Shown one piece after another: positions 34,472 to 43,586 of a stretch of 64,000 nt of DNA. The number at the start of each line of letters is the position of its first letter. The stretch's first letter is position 1. Below the pieces are notes generated by a model that saw only the letters and a program-made list of their open reading frames with translations, was not told the DNA's origin and searched no databases. The stretch spans positions 1 through 64,000 of the forward strand of contig NADL03000508.1 in assembly GCA_002205965.3 (NCBI GenBank). The letters are read 5' to 3'. Origin of the DNA: Kappaphycus alvarezii (Eukaryota > Rhodophyta > Florideophyceae > Gigartinales > Solieriaceae). The translations under genes and the position numbers were made by a program.

Positions 34472-36064
34472 ATGGTAAAAACGGTGCTTGATTCTCCGTC
34501 AAATACATTATACCCAGGTCCGTTACTTGATGATGGAGCACCGTATAGTGGAATGGGTATTGTTGAATTACGAGCACTTTCGAAATTTATTTTACCGAAA
34601 TGGAATGGAATTCTTGATGAACTTCCTGAATGTATCAAGGACACGCCCTTCTGGCAATACGGAAATGGCGACCACTCAAGCGAAAAAAGAAAAATGATCG
34701 GTTCAATATTTTTATCAGCTATTTCAGACAATGGAAATCAGGTTAAAATAAGGCATCTAATAATCAGTGGATCATCTCAATGGGTTATTGGAAGAAATAT
34801 CACAAGAAAATCAAATATTATTCATATGACGGACAATCGCATCGAGTTCGAGTCCGCAAATAATTCAATCGATTCTATAACATTGGTGGATCATGGTCAT
34901 CATTGTTATGTACCCGGAAATATATTTATACAATCATCCGAACCTATTGAAAACTCATTTCTATCAGCAATTTGTTCCAACAATATCAATACGTCAAATA
35001 TATCTTGGGCTGAAAAGAAGAAAATAATTAATAAGGTTCACAAACATGTATGTGGTCACTCAAATTATGATGATATAAAACTATTGTTACAAAGAAATTT
35101 TATATGGGACGATGAATGCAAAAAATATTTATCAAGCATAATTGACTCCTGCAAATTTTGTGATGTCACAAAAAAACCATCTCATCCTTGTGCAGTATCT
35201 TTAAGCTCTATATCTCGCGGATTTAATGAATTGGTTTGTGCGGATCATTTTTTTGTGGAAAACTTGGATATTTTTCACATTATGGACTCAGTTACCAGGT
35301 ATTCAACTGGTTCAATAGTGCCCTCTTTAAGGATGGAAAATTGCATTGATTGTATTGAGACTCTCTGGTTAACACCATTTTGGGACCCTAACAATTTAAT
35401 GGGAGATCAGGCGTTTGACAATGATAATTTTAGAAGCTATCTTGAGGAAAGAGGAATTTCGTTTGTCCTATTGGTTCCCGCCGCCATAACAAAAATTATA
35501 TTGAGTCAAAACATAAAATATTGGAGACATTTATACCGTTTAAAAATATCCGATTCTTCTGCAAGTAATACGGTTCGTATTGCTCGAATGTTTCAAATAT
35601 CGAATGATTTATATGGAAATGATGTTGTTTCTTCATACGAGCTTGCCACTGGTCACACTCGACCCATCGATAATTCTGGTCCTCGAAGTCTACCAAATGA
35701 TTTAAGAGAAGCTCATAATGAGCTAATAGCCAAGAGGAAATTAAATCTTATTCTAAAATCAAAGTCTGTGACCGATATTCCAATTAATGTTGGCGATATT
35801 GTGGAAATTTTTATTCATCTACCAAATCAGAAAAAAGGATCTTGGTCATCGCCCAAACCAGTATTGAAATTCGACAAAAAATCTCTTATCGTCACAGTAC
35901 CTGGATCCAATGGAAAATTTATACATGCTGCAATTGAAGATGTCCGACATTCCGTTTCATCTAATGAACTAGCATACCAAATTCAAAAGGCAAATGATTT
36001 ATTGAATCAGTCTATTGAATATTCTGTGGAAGATATTCTGATGAAACAAATATTACCGAAGTGA
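34472..36064 (+). CDS. pol: Young copia protease-integrase open frame with out-of-frame catalytic Glu
   Basis: This open frame of 530 codons begins with the protease active-site region LLDDGAPYSGMG (DDGA in place of the usual DSGA). The zinc-binding HHCC region follows: HKHVCGHSNYDDIKLL, then CKFCDVTKK. Integrase Asp residues lie in LVCADHFFVE and GDQAFDNDNF. The third acidic residue (Glu) belongs to a motif reading NYIESKHKI, which here lies in the +1 frame (about 35485-35550). The reading frame passes through it as TKIILSQNIKY and recovers further on at NTVRIARMFQISNDLYGN. Two compensating indels thus keep the frame open while removing the catalytic Glu. In the old copy the Glu motif can still be read as SIESKHKI. 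Confidence 0.85.
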   Translation: MVKTVLDSPSNTLYPGPLLDDGAPYSGMGIVELRALSKFILPKWNGILDELPECIKDTPFWQYGNGDHSSEKRKMIGSIFLSAISDNGNQVKIRHLIISGSSQWVIGRNITRKSNIIHMTDNRIEFESANNSIDSITLVDHGHHCYVPGNIFIQSSEPIENSFLSAICSNNINTSNISWAEKKKIINKVHKHVCGHSNYDDIKLLLQRNFIWDDECKKYLSSIIDSCKFCDVTKKPSHPCAVSLSSISRGFNELVCADHFFVENLDIFHIMDSVTRYSTGSIVPSLRMENCIDCIETLWLTPFWDPNNLMGDQAFDNDNFRSYLEERGISFVLLVPAAITKIILSQNIKYWRHLYRLKISDSSASNTVRIARMFQISNDLYGNDVVSSYELATGHTRPIDNSGPRSLPNDLREAHNELIAKRKLNLILKSKSVTDIPINVGDIVEIFIHLPNQKKGSWSSPKPVLKFDKKSLIVTVPGSNGKFIHAAIEDVRHSVSSNELAYQIQKANDLLNQSIEYSVEDILMKQILPK

Positions 36065-36068
36065 AAAT

Positions 36069-36974
36069 GTGGGCGAAAACAATTTTGACGATCATTCTGA
36101 TGATGGTAATTTTAACACAAATATGAATACTGATGTCGAAAAATATAATGAATCAGAAAGTGATGGAAATTTATCAGAATCTAAAAACATATTATCTCTC
36201 GAACATGTTCCGATTGAATCTGAACTTAGTTCCCTGCACCCTGAAAATTTAATTCATATCCCTATTGATGAAAACGATGGAATTGATGCGCATGAAATTG
36301 AGTTGTTACCTGGAACGGAATTGAAATCATCTGAACAAAAAGATCTGAGTTTTTATCATAAAAGATTTGGATGTAAAGAATTTTTACTTCATCAAGCATC
36401 TGGACTTCCATCTCATATTATTTCAAATGCGTACAATACGGAAGAAAATAATTTTCTCACTACGTGTTCAAAAATTCATGTTTCAAAAATTCCTCCCGAC
36501 TCGAATGTAATATCCAGTCACGTTATATGCAAAATAAAAATTTTGGATGATGGAAAGTATTATTGTAAGGCTCGAATTGCTCCGCATAGAAATGAGGACA
36601 AGGAGAAAAATAATTTGAGAACTGATTCGGAATCTTGTTCTCCGATGGCAATTGGAATTTTCTTATCAATTGCTACAATTTTTAAATTGAATTTATCAAA
36701 GGTTGATTCAAAAGATCTATTCAGCTCTCTATCTACTTTTCGTGTGCCTGAAGATAAATCTATTAGAGCGGATGTTCAATTAATTCGATATAATTTCGAA
36801 ACGAACAAAATCAAGAAAATGCTATGGATACCTGGTTCAATTAATCCCTCGGACCCGCTCAAAAAAAGGGACAGTCCTGTATCTGACATGCTCAAGCTCC
36901 TTTTATTTGATGGATCTATACCTATGGATATGAGTAATATTTTATCTCGGGATTCATCTCAGTCAACAGGATAA
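36069..36974 (+). CDS. pol: Young copia RT-start / RNase H-end fusion frame
   Basis: This 301-codon frame has an acidic linker with AHEIELLPGTELKSSEQ, then the N-terminal RT region (HVICKIKILDDGKYYCKARI, then MAIGIFLSIATIFKLNLSKV). At 36705-36716 it jumps to the end of RNase H (SKDLFSSLSTFRVPEDKSI, then MLWIPGSINPSDPL). The whole RT catalytic core and most of RNase H are missing. The old copy at 60.8-62.3 kb keeps the missing part between 61257 and 62230, about 970 bp. The product has no known activity. It may be only a remnant. Confidence 0.85.
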   Translation: MGENNFDDHSDDGNFNTNMNTDVEKYNESESDGNLSESKNILSLEHVPIESELSSLHPENLIHIPIDENDGIDAHEIELLPGTELKSSEQKDLSFYHKRFGCKEFLLHQASGLPSHIISNAYNTEENNFLTTCSKIHVSKIPPDSNVISSHVICKIKILDDGKYYCKARIAPHRNEDKEKNNLRTDSESCSPMAIGIFLSIATIFKLNLSKVDSKDLFSSLSTFRVPEDKSIRADVQLIRYNFETNKIKKMLWIPGSINPSDPLKKRDSPVSDMLKLLLFDGSIPMDMSNILSRDSSQSTG

Positions 36975-36991
36975 ATTTAATTCAATATTTC

Positions 36992-37004
36992 AAAGGGGAA
37001 GTGG
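36992..37004 (+). promoter_or_regulatory. Polypurine tract of the young copia
   Basis: AAAGGGGAAGTGG lies directly before the 3' LTR. The old copy has AAAGGGAAAGTGG at the same place (62525-62537). This is the expected plus-strand priming site. Confidence 0.8.
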
Positions 37005-37557
37005 TGTGAAAATTGACCAAATATTTTAATCTCTATCCCGGTGTCCTACAGTGATGCTGAATTGTGGAGCAATATTTTTATTGAGGCCCACAATTTATAT
37101 TTATTATGAATCATCAAGGAATAATTTTATCTATTTTACACTGGCACTATTTTATGCTGAATTCAGTGTGAAATAATTTTTATGTCCTACAGTTGGGTTT
37201 TTATATTATACAGGCTATAATTATTACACTTATGCTGCCAACAAATTATTATCTGGATGATTGCTTACCTGGAAAATACTGCAATAATTATTGCTGAGCC
37301 TAAATTATGTCTACCAAAATTATTGAACGGCTCACCTGATTTTTGTAGCAGGTTTACCCTGGTGTAGAGTATAAGTAGTCTAGGTTGTTAGAAATATTTT
37401 TACATCCTCGGGCTATCGAAATATCCCCTCGATCAGATATTATTAAATTTGGTTTTCTATTCATTATTCATTCTAAGTCCGATTGTGGCATTTATTTATT
37501 TATTCAAGTTGGAACTATTTATTATTATTTGGATCTACCTATCCCAATTATTTTGCA
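37005..37557 (+). repeat. 3' LTR of the young copia
   Basis: 553 bp, matching the 5' LTR throughout. It is followed by the TTACT target duplication and then by the interrupted LINE A frame. Confidence 0.95.
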
Positions 37558-37562
37558 TTACT

Positions 37563-40500
37563 TGCCCAGTTGTACGCCAAGATAGTGGAGGAGGCAGTTT
37601 CTGCCTCCTCATCTGGACAACCCCATGGAGTGCAGACATTTGCCAAAGTATTATTGCTTCCTGCAGTGATGACTTCGGACATGTCACTCCCGAGCTCCTC
37701 TTCTCTCGAATGCCGCCCGCAATCGATCGCAGAAGCAATGAAAGTGCGGTTAGAACTATGGAACTCCGGCCAATACATGACTCTGTGGGAACATCACTAC
37801 GTCTCTCCCACGCGCTGTGGCTACGCTTCCTATCACCGAACAGCAACAGGTAAACATCCGCAGAGCTACTAAACTGGCTAAGGAGGGGGCATATGGAAAG
37901 GAAGCACAGGCGCTCGGCTCGTTTGGCGTCTTAGCATCCACCCCCGAGGTCGTCCAGGCGCTCCTCGCGAAGCACACGCGACAAGCCCCCCAAAACGAGG
38001 CAGCGCACCACAACCCACTAGTCAAGGTCCTGCTTTTCCGCGACTTCACGGAGGAGGTGCTCGACGATGTTCGTAGGTTTAAACCACGTTCCTCTGGGGG
38101 GTTTCTGGTCTCAAACCTTTCCACCTTGTCGACCTTCGGCAATCCCCGTCTTCACCTGGCCCGTCCGGATTTTTGGCGGCCTTGTCTAAAATGGAGAACA
38201 CTTTAGTAGCCGGCAAGGTCCCAGCCGCTTTTGCCTGTTGAAGAGCCGGCGCGCCCCTAACCATTTTGGCCAAGAAAGACCTGACACCTAGGCCAATAGC
38301 GGTAGTAGAAACGCTGCACAGATTGACTGGTAGCTGCCTAATAACAAGAGCCTCCACGAGAGCAGCAAAATACCTATAACAGCTGCAGGTTGGCATTGCT
38401 ACCCGATCCAGCACAGACACCGCCGTCCATGGAGTCCGAAGGGCCGTACAGAAGTTCGGGCACAGCTCTTAATACGCATTGCTGACTGCTGACCTCAAAA
38501 ATGCATTTAATATGTGCAGTTGGACAGCTTTCCTGGCAGCATTCACCACCAGTTCCCCGATCTGTTTTTATGCGTTGCATACAGCTACGCACATGAGCCC
38601 GCTTTCTTGTGCCTTGGTCGTCACACTATCTGGAGCGTGCAATGAACGCAACAAGGGGACAACCTTGGTGTGCTCCTTTTCGATCCTGCGATGCACCCCG
38701 TTATCCTCAAAATCCAACGATTACTGTGAATCAGGGAATGACGGAGAGCAGCAGCTCGGCAACCTACTGTTTCAAGTCTGGTACCATAATGATAGGTACA
38801 TCATTGGAAAACAAGACCAGCTCCGCAAGGCACTGGACATCTTGTCATCTCCAGAGGCCGCAGCTCGGGGACTGCATCTAGTAATGCCGAAATGCAGAAT
38901 CTGGTGGCTAACTCCACCACACGAGTCAGTGCAACGCCTCTATCCAAGGGAACTCGCACAGGAGTACAGCGAGGGCACAGTGGTGCTGAACGCTCCGGTT
39001 GGCACCAATGGCTTCACCCAGCAGCACTTCACAGGCCATGTGAACTCCCTGAAGCCGTTCCTCGACACCATCATCGCCTTGGAGAACACAAAAATCGCGT
39101 TCCAACTCCTGCGCAACTGTTTCTGGGTCTGCAAGCTCGGTACATGTTACGAATGGTGCCACCAGCATGCACTGTGCAAGGGGCTGCAATGTTTGATGCA
39201 ATGATGGAGAACTGTGTGCGGACATTGTCCGGCGGCGTCCTCGACCCCGAAATATTCCGAGAACTGCAGTTGCCTGTGAAGCCAATTACTAAGAAGCCAT
39301 CACTGGGAATTGGACTCATCTCGGTGAAGTCAACCGTAGCTTCAGCCTTCCTCGCATCCAGCGCAGCATCCAACAGGCTGGGCACAGTCCTCCTTCCAGC
39401 GACAATTGCGGATCACGCAACGTACCGAAACACCGTGGAGGCGCACCAGATTTGGTCCCTCTTTTGCTCCCAATCCAGGATTCTGCCCTTCAGTGCCCTT
39501 TGCTCAAACAAAACACCATCGCAGAAGACACTATCAGACGCCATCCACGAGCGGGTGCAGGAAAAGATCGATGTTGGCGACAGCAGACGGCAGGCCTTTC
39601 GTGCTTCTGTGGGGCTCCCCGGCCCGAAAGATTGGGTCTACTGTACCCCATCTCCCGGTCTTGAGAGACGTATTGAACCAAGAGAATTCTTGATATGGTT
39701 CCAATACTACTGCCATGTCCCGCTGTTCCCTCCGGAAACACCATGCCCCAAACGGAACTGCCCCGAAACTCGACTGTTTGGCTGACCATCTCTTGCACTG
39801 CTTGCACGGGGGCGAAAGGAAGCGAGGACCTGACAGTCAGGTCAGTTTATTGACAAGAGATCTCGGGAAAGCTTAGCGATATCCAGTCGTCGAGCCGCGG
39901 GAAGGTCTCAGCCGCACCAGACCTGATATTCGCGCAATGGGGCGCACTGGCGGAACAGACTTCTTCGATGTCACCTTTGTCAATCCCCTGGCACCGCTGA
40001 ACAGGAGAGTAGGGTCTTTCAACCAGCTCGCCTCGCTCAACGCAGCAAGAAAGGCGAAACACAGAAGATACGAGTCCTTTATCGCGTCTTCCGGCAGAGG
40101 TAGGCTGGTCCCCGTCTCCATCTCTACCCTCGCAGGATGGCACCCGGACGCTGACGCGTTGCTATTGACGTCGCACGCAACGTCGCTAAGAGGGCAAGGG
40201 AGACCTACGCAAAGGGGAAACAAGTCTTGACACAATGTTCTGCCGCAGCGGCAGCAATGTCCACTGCGGCGTGCTTGTTGGCTGTCCTCCAGCCAGTTTT
40301 CTAGCGTTTTGACGCCTTCCTGCCAATCCTTTACATTGTAAGCGTTTACCCATATCACGACATCCCTCAGGGAGCAGCTGACTTCGTTTTCCATGGATTA
40401 AAAACACCCAAAATATCCCCAGTTGTATCGACGTCGCTACAGTAGTGTGTTGTGCGGGATAAGTCGTAACTGATGAGTAATTCTAAATAATATGCCCCTC
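37563..40500 (+). mobile_element. LINE family A, RT and C-terminal endonuclease (right of the copia insertion)
   Basis: Continuing from 32988, the plus strand encodes, in several broken frames: AQLYAKIVEEA, RRATKLAKEGAYGKEAQALG, the RT fingers (GAPLTILAKKDLTPRPIAV near 38250-38300), LLTADLKNAFNMCSW, and KGDNLGVLLFDPAMHPVIL near 38655-38720. The catalytic loop reads WYHNDRYIIG where YxDD is expected. Thumb sequence and a C-terminal PD-(D/E)XK-like endonuclease follow: PREFLIWFQYYC, CPKRNCPET, EPREGLSRTRPDI, and FFDVTFVNPLAPLNRR. The tail to about 40480 is shared with 46.1-46.3 kb. At least four frame breaks, and the altered catalytic loop, make it inactive. Confidence 0.82.
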
Positions 40501-41355
40501 CTTGGCCAGCTCGGAGGTTCAGCGGGCATTCAACATTTTCTGCTCGGTGGGTGATGGACGTGCGTGGCACGGGTGCTGAGCTTAACTGCCTGTTCCCACA
40601 ATGTCTGCCACTGCTCTGCGTTCGATTGCAAAATTGCTTCAGTCTTGTTGACCCCATCCGTATGGCTTCCCGCCTCTATGATAAACTCTTCGAGGAGGCT
40701 ACGTCCTTGCTCACCTCCGCCTTCCTCCCTTCGATTACATCCCCTCCCGCCCCCGCCCCACCTGACACGGCCCTGATACGGCCCTTCACAGATGCCCCCA
40801 TTTCCTCTCCGAGGGTGGCCCTTCCCATGCTACCGCAGACTTTCCCCACGTTGATCTCCTACTTTCCTCCTACGAAGCTACCTGTCAATCCTTGGCTTCT
40901 CTTTATACCCCGCCCGACTTTCCAATCACTCCTATGCCCCTTCACCAATTGCTTCATGCGCTTGAGTTCTCGGTCTCGGATGTCCGCAGTGCCATTCACA
41001 GCCTGGACCCTTCAACCGCTTTTGGGGCCGATGGTCTATCTTTAGTGTTCCCGCGAATGCTGCTTCGCCCGGAAAGTCGAGTCACGCCCTGCAGAGATTT
41101 CCTTTTTCCTCTACAAAACTCCCTCAACCTCTGTTTGAATGGCGATCTACCGGCCACGTGCCGCCCGTATTTCTGCGGAGGCCGTCTTACTGCGCTGGCG
41201 AAGCCAACAAGGGGAATCCGTCCTAGCGCTGTTGGGATTCGCTTCCGACGCCTAATTTTTAGGCTCGCGGCACAAAAAGCCATCCCCGCCCTTCACTCTT
41301 AGCTTCAGTACTCGACAAAATCCGACACTTTTCACTCCCTATTGGTACCGTCCCG

Positions 41356-42204
41356 ATGTTCAACTTGTCAGACGATTGCGGAGAGGAAGGCGAAGACGAA
41401 GGAGACTGGCATTTGGACACCCTGGAGGATCCCGCAGCACCTTTCGCGAGGACGGAGGCCGCTTGCTCGGACGTCCCGCGGAAGCTCAAGCCGCCCGGAG
41501 AATCTTTCCTCTATTTGCGACTGGTCTACTTCGCTCTAGAAAGTGACGTCCGTTCCCTGCTCCGTGAACCGAAACAAGACCTCAACGGGCTACATGCACA
41601 GGTCAAGCACCTCGTGTCTGAACTCCAACGGTTCACCCGCCTGCACAGTGTAACTGTGTGGCGTGACTACGGGATCGGTCACGTGGTGGCGGCAATCATA
41701 TGCGATCTGCTACCTCGTGTGAAAGCGTCCAAGACAGAAAAGCGTGGTTTGAACCGCTCCGTGAGGGACCTTTTGTTCGCAATATTTGATGGCTTAAGGT
41801 CGGATTCTCACTCGGCTCCGTCTGTTCCCCAAAGAAACAGGCCCATAGTGAACTACCCTGTGGTACCGAACACCCCGCGCCCGGTACCTAGTGGCGGGAA
41901 GCTCTACTCTTCCACCTTGGTGGAAGCCGCCGATTACCAAACAACACCCAAAGGCGTCTATGGGCAGACGTCATGGCGCGAGAGTGGGATTATTACGGCC
42001 ACGGAGAAGGACACTAACCTGCCTGTGATGGGACCCTACGGCACGGAGCATTTGTGGGTGCCTGCTCGCTGGATGGACTGGTCTGATCTCAACTCTTCGG
42101 ACGGCGAAGACGTCCGTGATGTCGCTGCCGATCTGGAGGGGTTAGAGGCTGGTGGGAGAAGGATGAGTAAGGGGCGGGCATATCTCGTGGTATGCTCCAG
42201 GTAA
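41356..42204 (+). CDS. Orphan 282-residue protein inside the interrupted LINE B
   Basis: This uninterrupted frame starts MFNLSDDCGEEGEDEGDWHL. An acidic N-terminus is followed by a helical region (LRLVYFALESDVRSLLREP, VKHLVSELQRFTRL, GIGHVVAAIICDLLPRVK), a Pro-rich linker, a Tyr/Thr-rich stretch (GVYGQTSWRESGIITATEKD, EHLWVPARWMDWSDL) and an acidic tail. No known family is recognised and no second copy is seen in the window. The frame is open and protein-like while flanking LINE frames are broken, so it may be younger than the LINE. It could be host sequence or part of an unrecognised mobile element. The first Met is chosen by default. The true start could lie inside the LINE junction. Confidence 0.5.
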   Translation: MFNLSDDCGEEGEDEGDWHLDTLEDPAAPFARTEAACSDVPRKLKPPGESFLYLRLVYFALESDVRSLLREPKQDLNGLHAQVKHLVSELQRFTRLHSVTVWRDYGIGHVVAAIICDLLPRVKASKTEKRGLNRSVRDLLFAIFDGLRSDSHSAPSVPQRNRPIVNYPVVPNTPRPVPSGGKLYSSTLVEAADYQTTPKGVYGQTSWRESGIITATEKDTNLPVMGPYGTEHLWVPARWMDWSDLNSSDGEDVRDVAADLEGLEAGGRRMSKGRAYLVVCSR

Positions 42205-42487
42205 CTTTGCTGGCAGATAGGACTTTCCATCATCGGTAACCCCCTAAGATACCCCGGGCCCCAACCGACCACATTTTTCAAAAATTAAAGCACCCAGACA
42301 TTCCCCCTCTTAGCTTCTGCCCCATCAGGTCGGAGTAGGCGTCAGGAAAGGTACCGATGCAATAATTTATTCCGTGCGTCGTCCCCAGACCCTCGAGCTC
42401 CACGACCGCATGTTGGTCCAAATTGAGGGGAATGATGGGGTAGTTTACTTCGTCGTCTGAAACTTCTAGAGGGGGTAATCTAGACGG
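42205..42487. other. Remainder of the foreign segment in LINE B
   Basis: The minus strand of 42290-42470 reads without a stop and looks protein-like (LNLDQHAVVELEGLGTTHGI, CIGTFPDAYSDLMGQKLRGG). It may be the end of a second gene fragment carried by the same insertion. It has no recognised family. Confidence 0.3.
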
Positions 42488-43586
42488 AGCTTGAAGATTA
42501 ACGCTCGCAACACTTGCAACTGCATTTCCCGCGAGGGCATTCTGGAGGCAGTACAAACGTGTACCCCAGGCCTCGCACGAGGGATACACCCCTGTTACGA
42601 TGCTCCTGCAGAGCCTGCTTTCGACTCCTACTATGTGCAAAGTTCAGAGGTCACTCACCAATGTAGTCCCCTCGGTTCCTTGCTCTTTGCCCTGGCTCTT
42701 CATCCCCTTTTGCTCTCGTTACACGAGAAGTTCTCACTTGCCGTGAATGCTTGGTATGCAGATGACAGTAACATTTTCCTCCCTGATTCCCAAGCCTCCG
42801 CCGCCATTCGTTTTATCCAGCTCCAAGGAGGTCCGCTAGGGTTCCAGCTCAACCTTTTCACGACCCAAGTTTACGACTTCTCCCCTTCCCCCGCTTCTCT
42901 GCCACTTCACTGCCCTTTTTCCACCCCCCCCCTGTTTCACCGTGCTGGATCTCCGATTGGCCGCGACTCCGTTTTTTCCCAAATTTCCGCAAGCTTCCAA
43001 ACCGCCGTTGATCTTACGTTCCAATCCCTTCGAGAATTGGACGATGCTCAGTTGGCTTTTCACTTACACCGCTTCTGTGGAACGCCCCCAAGGCCATGCA
43101 CTTGCCACTTACACTTCCCCCACTCAATCTGCGGTACTGGCCGCCAGCTTCGGTCAGAAACAGAGGGAAGCGTTTCTTCAATTGCAATTGTTATGCCTAG
43201 GTCGGGCTTGGAAAAAAGTTGTACAGCGCTCTGCGGATACCACTGAGTACGTTGGCTGTTAGGCTTGCAGTCCTGCATACTGGGGAATGTAGCGAATTGC
43301 AGCCATTTGATATAGCTCCAGACTGTTGAAACCGCGAGCTTGTTCTTCTCAAGGCTTTGTTTAGTACAGTGATGGAATTAACGTTTCCGTGAACTGCTGG
43401 AGAGTTTGGTCGCCCCCCGCCCGTTTTTATTGAGTCTGATGTGAGACCAAGATCGGATATTAAGTCTATACTGCCTTTCTCATAGCTCGCTCCGTCACCT
43501 TTCCTGTTCATCGTCCCGTAAGCATCCTCCGGCGTGATTTTCGTGCTACCGTCAAGAACAGGTGTGCACTCGCCGGTGATCTGGCT

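Larger units (their letters stand above)
32989..37557 (+). mobile_element. Young Ty1/copia element with identical-looking LTRs and RT deletion
   Basis: Two 553-bp LTRs (32989-33541, 37005-37557) read as identical, with TG...CA ends. A 5-bp target duplication TTACT flanks the element (32984-32988 and 37558-37562). The internal region is only 3463 bp: gag, protease, integrase, and then a frame in which the start of RT is fused to the end of RNase H. A purine tract AAAGGGGAAGTGG (36992-37004) precedes the right LTR. Identical LTRs and a clean target site mean recent insertion, yet the element lacks RT and cannot have supplied its own. Copies of the same family occur at 47.6-49.6 kb and 53.2-63.1 kb. 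Confidence 0.95.
40505..43515 (+). mobile_element. LINE family B, RT copy interrupted by foreign sequence
   Basis: The N-terminal Pro-rich part is followed by the RT fingers (AIHSLDPSTAFGADGLSLVF, LNLCLNGDLPATCRPYFCGG, GIRPSAVGIRF) down to about 41280. RT resumes at about 42488 with LKINARNTCNCISREGILEA, SPLGSLLFALALHPLLLSL and the catalytic YADDSNIF, then PLGFQLNLFTTQVYDF, RELDDAQLAFHLHR and LCLGRAWKKVVQRSADTT. The element stops before the endonuclease. About 1.15 kb (41.3-42.49 kb) between the RT halves has no counterpart in the other LINE B copy (23.5-24.5 kb). Confidence 0.82.

Noticed and set aside
35496..35696. Minus-strand 66-codon ORF in the copia integrase
   Set aside because: It is antisense to integrase and lies where the frame shifts. 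It has no independent support.
42278..42640. 120-codon minus-strand ORF as a complete gene
   Set aside because: Its first third is antisense to resumed LINE B RT sequence. Only the 42290-42470 part looks protein-like and it is reported as uncertain.
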